Part shown: piece after piece, positions 1 to 6,671 of the stretch
How the letters are laid out: each line of letters starts with the position of its first letter
Position numbering within the stretch: position 1 is the first letter of the stretch
NCBI GenBank assembly: GCA_937969125.1
Contig: CALBVA010000029.1
Coordinates: 1-12,814, forward strand
DNA: 12,814 nucleotides
Source of the DNA: an uncultured Verrucomicrobiales bacterium
Lineage (GTDB): Bacteria; Verrucomicrobiota; Verrucomicrobiia; Verrucomicrobiales; Akkermansiaceae
Direction of reading: 5' to 3'
Notes under the pieces: model-generated
Told to the model about the DNA's origin: nothing
Database searches by the model: none
What the model saw: only the letters and a program-made list of their open reading frames with translations
Position numbers and translations under genes: made by a program

Positions 1-1877
1 TGAGCGGCGATCTCCGTGATCATCTCGCAGAGCTCCTCCCACCCATCTCGCCACTCCAGCAGGGCGGTGGGAGTCTGGACTGGGACGGAAATTTCATTGC
101 AGGTTTCCGCCCATTTCTTACCCAGGCTCTCCTGCTCGCTAGTGACGGATTTGAGGTCGGATTGCAGGTTCGTTTGCTTCGCCTCCAGCTGGGCAATACG
201 GGCCTGATGACCGGTCGCGGTGGCCAGCACTTCAGCATCCGTGCGCAGGGTATCGACAATGTGATCGGCCTTGCCAATGAGCTCCCTCAAGGTCGCGGCG
301 TCCCCTTTCAACGACTGATCGCGGAGGCGACGGGCTGTCACCAGATCCTCTTGAGTGAAGATCTCGGCTTGCTTCGCGAGCTGCTGCAGTGCGGTTTTCT
401 CCCCGGTTAGTTGATCCCGAAGAGCGAGAAGCTCTCCCTCAATTTTATCAATGAGCGCCTCCTGCTTCTCCTGACGACTCGCTTCCTCCAGAATCGTTTT
501 CCGACCGGGAAGGGCGAGCCGCGTGGCATCGCCGGCGATCTGCAAACGAGTAACAAGGTCATCGCGTTGCTTGATTTGCTCTTGGTGCTTTTTCTCCAGA
601 ACCAGGCGGGATTTTTCATCCGCAGCGATCGCATCGGCCTCAGAAACCTGGGACTCGAGCAGGCTGAGGTCAATCGGCTCCGCCAGCTCCTTCTGTTGCG
701 CTGCCAACTCCACCTCCAGAGTTTCCAGCGCGAGCTTCGCGGCTTTCGTCTGAGTGATGAGATCTGCCAGATGACGGGCCGATTCCTCGATGGAGGTGAG
801 ATTGGAAATCGGCGGCAATTCCTCCAAGTCCGTCTGGCGGACCGCCTCCAGCGCTGCGACTGCCGCAGTAAGCGCGGGGAGTTCCTCGACCCGCTCCTGG
901 TGGCGCCCAACACCCCGGTGGAGTGACTCGAACTCCTCGGCCCGATTAAGGATGTACGAGAGATCTCCGACTTCCTTCACCTCTGCCTCGGCGGAAGTGA
1001 GGTGGGATTGATGAAGCTGGAGAGTCTGTTCGCTGCGAGCAAAGGCGGTCTGGGTTACCCGAACCCGCTGGATGAAATCAGCAGGGACTTCCGGAGCCTC
1101 CTGCTCGCTGAGATCGGCACGAAGTTGAAGGAGATGATCGAGCACCGGGAAAGAACGCAGGCAATTCTCGACAAAACGACCCCGCACACGGTGCTCGCGG
1201 CGGAGGCGGTTCTTCTCCTCGAAGTATGCAACAGCGGCTTTGATCTGCTTTTGCAGCGTCTTCCACGCCGCCGTGGTAGTGGTCTCGGCACGAGCAAGTT
1301 TTTCGGCCTCCTTAAACGCCGCTAGGGCCTGAAAAATCGAAGTGCTGCGGGTAGCGCCTTTCCACAGACTCTGTGCCTCGGCCTCGAGATTTTTGATCGC
1401 GTCATCAATCGGCGAGCCGCCGAGACTGGCGGAAAAGATGGCATTTCCCAAGTCCCCTTCCCCGGCAAGAAGAGCCCGCGCGCCCTCGCGGAGGCTGGCG
1501 GTATCCAGCCCGAACATGTTCTCGAAGAAGTCTTCGGTCACTGGCCCGAGGTAGGGCTGCAGGGAATTGTCCGGGAGGGTGTTTTTCTCGGAATCGAGAA
1601 GGGTGTTCTTGTTCCCCTTTTTGCGAAAGAAATGGAGGGCATCCTCGTCCTGCGAGATCTGTGCGCCGATCAGAAGCTGGGAATTTTGATGGAGAAAATT
1701 ATCCCCGGTGCGGGTGGGAATTCCGAAGAAAAGATCGTGAATCGCCCGAAGGAGAGAACTCTTTCCGACTTCGTTCGGGCCGTAGATGAGGTGGAGATCA
1801 CTGCCCGTCTTCAAGAAGGTGAGCTCAAAGTCGGTAAAATGACCGAAAGCTGGGATCTGGAGGAAATCGAAACGCAT
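1..1877 (-). CDS. YhaN/SbcC-like SMC-type ATPase, C-terminus missing (runs off left edge)
   Basis: Large coiled-coil ATPase of the YhaN/SbcC/Rad50 type, expected to work with the upstream nuclease in processing DNA ends. The 625 visible residues start at ATG 1877 and stay open to the window edge, so the C-terminal Walker B half lies outside. The N-terminus opens with MRFDFLQIPAFGHF and a strand-rich head. The Walker A loop GPNEVGKSS is at residues 33-41, with LLRAIHDLFFG just after it, as in YhaN proteins. From about residue 160 onward the sequence is rich in Glu, Gln, Lys, Ala and Leu in heptad-like spacing, consistent with long coiled-coil arms. The start is one base after the stop of the nuclease gene (TAA-G-ATG), so the two are almost certainly translationally coupled. 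YhaN relatives are usually around 1,000 residues or more, so roughly half is seen. YhaN rather than classical SbcC is my preference because of the head sequence and the small nuclease partner. Confidence 0.88.
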   Translation of the reverse strand, partial: MRFDFLQIPAFGHFTDFELTFLKTGSDLHLIYGPNEVGKSSLLRAIHDLFFGIPTRTGDNFLHQNSQLLIGAQISQDEDALHFFRKKGNKNTLLDSEKNTLPDNSLQPYLGPVTEDFFENMFGLDTASLREGARALLAGEGDLGNAIFSASLGGSPIDDAIKNLEAEAQSLWKGATRSTSIFQALAAFKEAEKLARAETTTTAAWKTLQKQIKAAVAYFEEKNRLRREHRVRGRFVENCLRSFPVLDHLLQLRADLSEQEAPEVPADFIQRVRVTQTAFARSEQTLQLHQSHLTSAEAEVKEVGDLSYILNRAEEFESLHRGVGRHQERVEELPALTAAVAALEAVRQTDLEELPPISNLTSIEESARHLADLITQTKAAKLALETLEVELAAQQKELAEPIDLSLLESQVSEADAIAADEKSRLVLEKKHQEQIKQRDDLVTRLQIAGDATRLALPGRKTILEEASRQEKQEALIDKIEGELLALRDQLTGEKTALQQLAKQAEIFTQEDLVTARRLRDQSLKGDAATLRELIGKADHIVDTLRTDAEVLATATGHQARIAQLEAKQTNLQSDLKSVTSEQESLGKKWAETCNEISVPVQTPTALLEWRDGWEELCEMITEIAA

Positions 1878-1878
1878 C

Positions 1879-3096
1879 TTACTCGGAGTGGCTGGTGGCG
1901 ATGGCGTGGAGGACGATGGCGGAGACGTCCTCTTTCAAAGAGGCCAGCTCCAGCACGGCGGCGGTGGGAAGCTTCTTCTCCAACGCCGCGACAACTGCCG
2001 GTTGATGGTCGGGATTGAAACCATCTAGTGCCGCGAGAACCTGCGCGGTGAGGTCATCACGTTTCGCAAGTTCCTGCGGGTCGTAGGTTGGGGTGGTTTT
2101 GAGCTTTAGTCGCTCGATCCAGATTTGCTCCGGATCGATGGAAGCGGCGATGGAGTGGCACTCAGCCTGCCAACGCGCGAAGTCGGAGTGCAACGCACCA
2201 TGGAGTTCGGTCGCTCCGGTCAGCGTGATGCGGGCCGCAAGGAGGCGATCCCCGGCGGCGGCAAATGAGTCCCCCAATTCCGATGCGATGAGGTCACGGA
2301 GTTCATCCGCAGCGGTGAGCGAAGCGAGATCCAGCTCGAGATGAGTCCAGCGCACGACATCTAAAGTACGAAACTCATGCAAGGTGACATTAAGCGAATC
2401 ATCCACCTGCACGAGGTAGCAACCGCGTTCGCCGGTTTCGCGGATGTGGCGGCCCTGAATATTGCCGGAGTAGGCGATCATCGGTGACTCCTGGAGCACG
2501 GCGGGCTGATGGATGTGACCGAGAGCCCAGTAGTCGTAGCCCTTTCCAGCGAGTTCCTCCAGTGAACAGGGCGCGTAGGTATCGTGCTGCGTGGAGCCTG
2601 CGAGACTGGTGTGGAGGAGGCCGATATTGAAGTGCCCTTCCACCGCCGCAGGATAATTCGCGGCGAGATTCTCCTGCACGCTGGCGGTGGCGAATCCCTG
2701 GCCGTGAATGGTGACAGGGAGCTTGGGATGAGCCACGGACTGCGGCTTCCGGGTAGACAGCGCGCCCGTATTTTGAGGGAAGGTAAGCGAGCGGGTGATG
2801 ACGGATTCGGCATCGTGATTTCCCGTAATGGCGAAGACCACGATCTTATGCTCGATCAGCCGAGCGAGCTGCTGATTCAGGAAGAGGGCGGTATCGTAAC
2901 TCTTCTGATCACCATCGTAGAGGTCACCGGCTAGGAGGACGAAGTCGACCTTCTCGCTGATGGCGAGATCGATGAGATTCACGAAGGCGCGCCGGGTCGC
3001 GCCACGGATCTCATTGACCGGAGCACCCTCATGGCGGGCGAGCCCGCGGAGAGGGCTATCAAGATGGAGGTCGGCAGCGTGAATGAATGAGAACAT
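1879..3096 (-). CDS. SbcD/YhaO-type DNA repair metallophosphoesterase
   Basis: A 405-residue calcineurin-like phosphoesterase of the SbcD/Mre11/YhaO group, a metal-dependent (usually Mn) nuclease that acts on DNA ends with an SMC-type ATPase. All five metallophosphoesterase blocks are visible: D-x-H in HAADLHLD (D9, H11), GDLYDGD (D58), GNHD (N93, H94), a histidine in LLHTS (H162) and GHIHQP (H194, H196). SGNIQGRH (210-217) is also typical of this family. The remaining roughly 190 residues form the usual C-terminal capping and partner-binding part. The ATG at 3096 gives an N-terminus (MFSFIHAADLHLD) that fits the family exactly, and no Shine-Dalgarno sequence precedes it. The ATPase gene follows after one base. 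The aminopeptidase gene upstream ends 55 bases before this start, so co-transcription with it is possible but unproven. Confidence 0.93.
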   Translation of the reverse strand: MFSFIHAADLHLDSPLRGLARHEGAPVNEIRGATRRAFVNLIDLAISEKVDFVLLAGDLYDGDQKSYDTALFLNQQLARLIEHKIVVFAITGNHDAESVITRSLTFPQNTGALSTRKPQSVAHPKLPVTIHGQGFATASVQENLAANYPAAVEGHFNIGLLHTSLAGSTQHDTYAPCSLEELAGKGYDYWALGHIHQPAVLQESPMIAYSGNIQGRHIRETGERGCYLVQVDDSLNVTLHEFRTLDVVRWTHLELDLASLTAADELRDLIASELGDSFAAAGDRLLAARITLTGATELHGALHSDFARWQAECHSIAASIDPEQIWIERLKLKTTPTYDPQELAKRDDLTAQVLAALDGFNPDHQPAVVAALEKKLPTAAVLELASLKEDVSAIVLHAIATSHSE

Positions 3097-3151
3097 CGGC
3101 GGGAGGAATCTGCCAGCCCGCGCGGAGGGGTCGAGCGGGAATCACGGCAGA

Positions 3152-4252
3152 CTATCCATTCAGCTTGGCGAGACTCTTTGCCAGGAAGATTCCGTCCTTA
3201 CGGATGAGCTTTCCATCAAAGTGGATCTCGCCACCGCCGTAGTCTTTTCGCTGAATGTTCACCATGTCCCAGTGCACGGTGGAGCGGTTCCCATTGTCCG
3301 CCTCCTCATAGGCCTGACCGGGGGTGAAGTGGAAGCTCCCCGCGATCTTTTCGTCGAAGAGGATGTCACGCATGGGCTCGCGGATGACGGGATTAAAGCC
3401 GAGGGCGAACTCACCGATGAAGCGAGCTCCGTCATCGGAGTTGAGGATTTTATTGAGATCCTTGGTGCGTCCGCCGGCGGCCTCGGCTTTGACAATCTTC
3501 CCTTTTTCGAAAGTGAGGGTGATACCATCGAAGCCCATGCCCCGGTAAATGGTGGGGGCATTGTAGGCAATAACTCCTTCGACGGAATTCTTCACCGGAG
3601 CAGTGAAGACCTCACCATCAGGGATATTGTAATTCCCCCCGCAGACCACGGCGGGGATGTCCTTGATCGAGAAGCGAAGGTCAGTGCCGCCGCCGGTGAT
3701 GTGGACCTCATCGGTCTTTTCCATGAGACGCTTCAGGGCATTCATGGCGGGAAGGAGGGCCTTGTAATCGAGGAGGCAGACATCGAAATAAAAGTCCTCG
3801 AAGGCCTCGGTGCTCATACCGGCCTGCTGGGCCATAGCGGGGTGCGGCCAGCGCAAGACACACCACTTGGTTTTCTTCACGCGGTGATCGAGGACCTTGC
3901 GGATGTGCTTCATGGCGAGCCCCATATTCTTAGCGGAGACGTCGCTGGTCTCGGTGATATTATGCGAGCCGCGGATGGCGATGTAGGCATCCATGTCTTT
4001 CATCTCGGTGAGGAGATGTTTCCCGATGAGGGAGTATTGATCATCTGTGGCGCCGAGGAGCATCTCGCGGTTCAAGCGATTCGAGCCGAGGCGAAGAAAA
4101 GGCTCAGCCTTGCGAGCACGGACTTCGCGGATGAGGGCGAGAGCCATATCTTCCGGAGTATCGACGAGGTCGAGAAGGATCTTCTCCCCTTTCTTGAGAG
4201 AGGTGGAGTAGCGGATGAGCTGTTTGGCGAGTTCCTGATACCGTGAGTCCAT
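3152..4252 (-). CDS. M29-family metallo-aminopeptidase
   Basis: A 366-residue cytoplasmic aminopeptidase of peptidase family M29 (AmpS/AmpT/PepS type), which removes N-terminal residues from peptides using two metal ions. No signal peptide is present. The expected metal ligands can be read directly: E214 in NIPDGEVFTAP, E281 in IGEFALG, H308 and Y315 in HFTPGQAY, and H327 and D329 in STVHWDMV. The N-terminal half (roughly 1-180) contains the LVDTPEDMALAL region and carries none of the ligands, as in the family. Only 12 residues separate the tyrosine from the next histidine, which places it among shorter M29 members lacking the insertion found in some AmpS/AmpT enzymes. The protein is slightly shorter than the usual roughly 370-410 residues but looks complete. 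A strong terminator lies just upstream (4291-4325), so this gene probably starts its own transcription unit. Confidence 0.93.
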   Translation of the reverse strand: MDSRYQELAKQLIRYSTSLKKGEKILLDLVDTPEDMALALIREVRARKAEPFLRLGSNRLNREMLLGATDDQYSLIGKHLLTEMKDMDAYIAIRGSHNITETSDVSAKNMGLAMKHIRKVLDHRVKKTKWCVLRWPHPAMAQQAGMSTEAFEDFYFDVCLLDYKALLPAMNALKRLMEKTDEVHITGGGTDLRFSIKDIPAVVCGGNYNIPDGEVFTAPVKNSVEGVIAYNAPTIYRGMGFDGITLTFEKGKIVKAEAAGGRTKDLNKILNSDDGARFIGEFALGFNPVIREPMRDILFDEKIAGSFHFTPGQAYEEADNGNRSTVHWDMVNIQRKDYGGGEIHFDGKLIRKDGIFLAKSLAKLNG

Positions 4253-4290
4253 GGACTTAAGAAAAGCGCATTTGCCACGGGAACAAAGAA

Positions 4291-4325
4291 GAAAAACCGA
4301 AGCCGGGTAATCCGGCTTCGGTTTC
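4291..4325 (-). terminator. Rho-independent terminator after the small lipoprotein gene
   Basis: A perfect 13-bp inverted repeat (4294-4306 with 4312-4324; arm AAACCGAAGCCGG) encloses a 5-base loop. Read on the minus strand, the stem runs directly into TTTTTC and then TTCTTTG, the expected U-rich tail. It lies 36 bases beyond the lipoprotein stop and 39 bases before the aminopeptidase start. It therefore ends the mutarotase/lipoprotein transcripts and insulates the aminopeptidase. On the plus strand the stem is followed by only three Ts and then CG, so termination there should be weak. Confidence 0.9.
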
Positions 4326-4360
4326 GAAAATCTAAGATTTGACGGAATTGATCGCGGTGA

Positions 4361-4561
4361 TCATTCATCACTACGCCACTGCTCGAAGCTGCGCTTTCCA
4401 GGAATGTCAGGATCCGGGAGATGGGAGTTGGCGTCCAGCTTTCGGGCGGTCTCGGAGTCATCAAAAGCAGCACCACCTCCGCGAAGGCTGTTGGTGGATT
4501 CGCATGAGCTAAAAAGGAAGACGAACAACATCGCAAGGATGGCTTGGAACGCGGATTTCAT
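4361..4561 (-). CDS. Small orphan lipoprotein (66 aa)
   Basis: A short protein that I do not recognise. The ATG at 4561 starts MKSAFQAILAMLFVFLFSSC, a textbook type II signal peptide: a lysine, a hydrophobic run and a lipobox FSSC with the lipidated cysteine at residue 20. The mature part is only 47 residues, hydrophilic and acidic, with RGGG, a DD pair and a PDPDIPG segment, ending QWRSDE. It has no cysteine beyond the lipobox and no transmembrane segment after it. The gene is followed by a strong terminator and begins 59 bases after the mutarotase stop, so it could share that transcript or have its own promoter. The reading frame stays open upstream to 4666, but that extension would place the signal peptide internally and overlap the mutarotase gene. 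The signal peptide plus terminator make a real gene likely. Function is unknown. Confidence 0.75.
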   Translation of the reverse strand: MKSAFQAILAMLFVFLFSSCESTNSLRGGGAAFDDSETARKLDANSHLPDPDIPGKRSFEQWRSDE

Positions 4562-4619
4562 TAAACAAGGCATAGCTTTTTCGTGATGAGGCGGCAAGTC
4601 CTGACTCACGCCGATCAAC

Positions 4620-5783
4620 TCACTCCGTCGAAAAACGGTGGACGAGGGTGTGCTCGTAGGTCTCACCGGGCCTCAAGATGGAGTTTGGAAATCCAGGCTG
4701 ATTCGGAGCATCGGGGAAGTTCTGGGTCTCCAAACAGAAACCGGTGCGTCGGGCAAAGGGATTCCCATCGAGAAAATTCGCGGTATAGAACTGAACTCCA
4801 GGCTGATCAGTAAGGACCTCCATGCGGCGACCACTGACTGGATCGGTGACAATCGCAGCGGTGACGAGATCATCGCTCCCACTGGCTTCACCAAGGACCC
4901 AGCAGTGATCGTAGCCTTCGCCCAGCTTCAGAGCTTCGAAGTCACTGTCAATTCGCTCCCCGATGGCAGTGGGTTCATTGAAATCCATCGGAGTGCCAGC
5001 CACCTCTGCGAGTTTACTGGTAGGAATCATCCCCGGGGTGGTGGGCAGGTATTGGTCAGCCTTCAGCTGAAGGACATGGTCCAGAATGGGCTTCTCAAAG
5101 TCAGCGGTGAGATTCCAGTAAGTGTGATGTACGACATTTACTGGAGTTGGCGCGTCAGTGGTGGCCCGGACTTGCCAGATGAGCTCGTTCCGGTTGGTGA
5201 GCCAATAGGTCACGGTGACCTTAAGATTTCCAGGGTAGCCTTCCTCCCCATCCTTAGAGAGATAGGTAAGCGCGACTCCGGTGGCATCGGGACCCTCAAC
5301 GGGCTCCCCTTTCCAAACGACCTTATCGAAACCCTTTTCCCCACCGTGAAGGTGGCAGGGAATTCCACCGGGTGAGTTGTTTTTGGCGAGCTGGTAATCC
5401 TTGCCATCGAGGCTAAATTGCCCGTCGGCGATGCGATTTCCAACCCGCCCGATCGTAGCACCGAAATAGGCTGAATTGCCCTCCCAACCGACAAGGTCGT
5501 CATAGCCCAGGGTGACATCCGCAGCATTCCCCTCCCGATCCGGCACATGCATCGCAGTGAGAATGGCTCCGTATTCGGAAACCTGTGCCTGGTAGCCGTT
5601 CGAATTTTTCAGAGTGAAGAGACGGACTTCCTGTCCATCTTTAGTGGTGCCGAATATTGAAGTTTCCAAGGTGGGTGGAGCTACGGTTAATTCCTCACCA
5701 TCATCAGTCCGGCAGGAATTCAGCAGAAAAACGCTGCTGATGCCTACGCCAAGGACGAGACCGAAGATGAGGGTGGATTTCAT
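4620..5783 (-). CDS. galM: Galactose mutarotase (aldose 1-epimerase), exported lipoprotein form
   Basis: A 387-residue aldose 1-epimerase, which interconverts the alpha and beta anomers of galactose and related sugars. Family blocks in order: GRVGNRIADGQF (112-123), the substrate-binding histidine in CHLHGGEKGFDKVVW (H146), the catalytic acid in VVHHTYWNL (H220), GYDHCWVL with D292, GVQFYTANF, and the catalytic base E352 in LETQNFPDAPNQPGFP. All essential residues are present. The N-terminus MKSTLIFGLVLGVGISSVFL continues into a lipobox LNSC (C24). The enzyme is therefore probably tethered in the envelope instead of cytoplasmic, which explains why it is longer than the usual roughly 340 residues. 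Envelope placement suggests it acts on sugars released from polysaccharides outside the cytoplasm. No other sugar gene is adjacent. No Shine-Dalgarno sequence precedes the ATG. Confidence 0.95.
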   Translation of the reverse strand: MKSTLIFGLVLGVGISSVFLLNSCRTDDGEELTVAPPTLETSIFGTTKDGQEVRLFTLKNSNGYQAQVSEYGAILTAMHVPDREGNAADVTLGYDDLVGWEGNSAYFGATIGRVGNRIADGQFSLDGKDYQLAKNNSPGGIPCHLHGGEKGFDKVVWKGEPVEGPDATGVALTYLSKDGEEGYPGNLKVTVTYWLTNRNELIWQVRATTDAPTPVNVVHHTYWNLTADFEKPILDHVLQLKADQYLPTTPGMIPTSKLAEVAGTPMDFNEPTAIGERIDSDFEALKLGEGYDHCWVLGEASGSDDLVTAAIVTDPVSGRRMEVLTDQPGVQFYTANFLDGNPFARRTGFCLETQNFPDAPNQPGFPNSILRPGETYEHTLVHRFSTE

Positions 5784-5862
5784 AGAGAGAGGCGGACGCT
5801 ATCAGGTATGAAATGAGTGGACAAGCATGGCTAAAAGATCTCCCCATTCCACGCCACCTCCA

Positions 5863-6480
5863 CTACGCGCCTAGGCTGACCCGCTGTCGATCCGGGGAAA
5901 TAAATTCCTGCCAGGAATGATCACTGGCGTGTGGCTTCAGGCCATAAAGGGGCCGCCAGCGAGGGATGCGGGGCTCATTGAGCAGACGCATATTCGCCTC
6001 GCGGGGGAGGCGATTGGCTTTGCGACTGTTACAGGGGAAGCAGGAGGCGACAATGTTCTCCCAGGTGGTTTTCCCACCCTTATCGCGGGGCAGGACGTGG
6101 TCGAGGTTCAGCTTCTCCTCCGGAAAAATCTGATGACAGTATTGGCAGGTGTGCTTGTCCCGCAGGAAGACATTCTGCCGGGTGAATTTCACCTCCTTCC
6201 GTGGAAGACGGTCGTAGAGGCCGAGCACGATGATCTTCGGCACGCAGAGGGCGACCTTGACTGAGTGGATGAGATCCGCGGCGAGAGAGGGGCGATTTTC
6301 CTCAGAGTATTCCGCCCACGAGCCCATATCGTGAGTTTGGTAACGGGCTTCCCCTTCCGTCTGCACGACCTGCGCATGGCCGAGACAGAGGAGCTTGAGT
6401 GCGCGCTTTACCGAGCAGGTGTGGACGGGTTGCCAAAGGCGATTGAGGACCAAAACAGGACGTTCAAGGAGCAGATGCAT
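5863..6480 (-). CDS. HNH endonuclease domain protein
   Basis: A 205-residue HNH-family protein. The N-terminal part (ERPVLVLNRLWQPVHTCSV) is the conserved cap seen in many stand-alone bacterial HNH proteins. The nuclease motif occupies roughly 107-155: CQYC (C112, C115), LDHVLPRDKGG with D127 and H128, W140, N142, then CFPCN (C147, C150, N151). The four cysteines should bind a structural zinc, and the H...N...H/N core binds the catalytic metal. There is no signal peptide. Members of this group are widespread in bacterial genomes and their role is poorly known; nothing beside it suggests restriction or mobility. I chose ATG 6480 because it places the conserved LVLN segment about ten residues in. 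An in-frame TTG at 6504 would add eight residues and has a weak AAGGGA upstream, so the start is uncertain. It is divergent from the porin operon, and the mutarotase follows 79 bases after its stop. Confidence 0.88.
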   Translation of the reverse strand: MHLLLERPVLVLNRLWQPVHTCSVKRALKLLCLGHAQVVQTEGEARYQTHDMGSWAEYSEENRPSLAADLIHSVKVALCVPKIIVLGLYDRLPRKEVKFTRQNVFLRDKHTCQYCHQIFPEEKLNLDHVLPRDKGGKTTWENIVASCFPCNSRKANRLPREANMRLLNEPRIPRWRPLYGLKPHASDHSWQEFISPDRQRVSLGA

Positions 6481-6580
6481 AGTTCGCAAGGAGTCACTTA
6501 GCAAACTACAGATCCCTTAAAGATGAGGCAATCATGAAAGAATCAGGCTTCAACCCGGGTGCTGAAGAAAAATCACTTTC

Positions 6581-6600
6581 TAGCAAGAAACCTCTTGCTA
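6581..6600. repeat. Inverted repeat, 8-bp arms with 4-base spacer
   Basis: TAGCAAGA (6581-6588) and TCTTGCTA (6593-6600) are exact reverse complements separated by AACC. The dyad abuts and shares its last two bases with the Fur-like palindrome in the same divergent control region. It may be a second operator, or form a hairpin if transcribed. There is no T-run after it, so it is not a terminator. The right arm end TTGCTA could also serve as a poor -35 box with TACCAA 17 bases downstream, but this match is too weak to call a promoter. Confidence 0.6.
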
Positions 6601-6619
6601 TTGAGACTGAGTCTCATTA
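6599..6619. promoter_or_regulatory. Fur-like palindromic operator upstream of the porin/TonB operon
   Basis: TGAGACT (6602-6608), one central G, then AGTCTCA (6610-6616) is a perfect 7-1-7 inverted repeat. The palindrome continues outward with one mismatch, giving 21 bases from 6599 to 6619. Known Fur-family boxes have the 7-1-7 form TGATAAT-n-ATTATCA, often with TGAGAAT-like half sites. This site differs from the TGAGAAT-n-ATTCTCA form by one base per half. It lies 52 bases before the porin ATG, a sensible place for a repressor to cover a promoter. Fur control is inferred. A Zur or Mur paralogue, or an unrelated dimeric regulator, could also use such a site. Confidence 0.55.
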
Positions 6620-6671
6620 CCAATCCGCCGCCGTCAGGCACCACCGCTCTTTCAGCTTGAGCCTATCTTCA

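Noticed and set aside
411..926. Plus-strand frames (411-926, 162-410, 1002-1325) over the YhaN-like gene.
   Set aside because: The minus-strand frame is continuous for 625 codons with a Walker A loop; the others are shadows.
3117..3139. CCCGC...GCGGG inverted repeat between the aminopeptidase and the nuclease genes, considered as a terminator.
   Set aside because: Five-base arms with a 13-base loop and no following T-run; too weak to call.
3083..4246. Long open frame on the plus strand opposite the M29 aminopeptidase (387 codons).
   Set aside because: The minus-strand aminopeptidase has all metal ligands and family motifs. The plus-strand frame is its codon-bias shadow and has no recognisable domain.
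5784..5862. Possible promoter for galM (TTGTCC, 17 bases, TAGCGT on the minus strand).
   Set aside because: Only about half of the consensus positions match, and the promoter preferences of this organism are unknown.
6548..6567. Imperfect dyad CTTCA...TGAAG around the palindrome ACCCGGGT in the divergent region.
   Set aside because: Arms are only 5 bases with mismatched interior, and there is no T-run on either side in the right orientation. It could be chance.
6534..6671. N-terminal extension of the porin from an upstream ATG at 6534.
   Set aside because: It would bury a perfect signal peptide 46 residues in and would translate the control-region palindromes.
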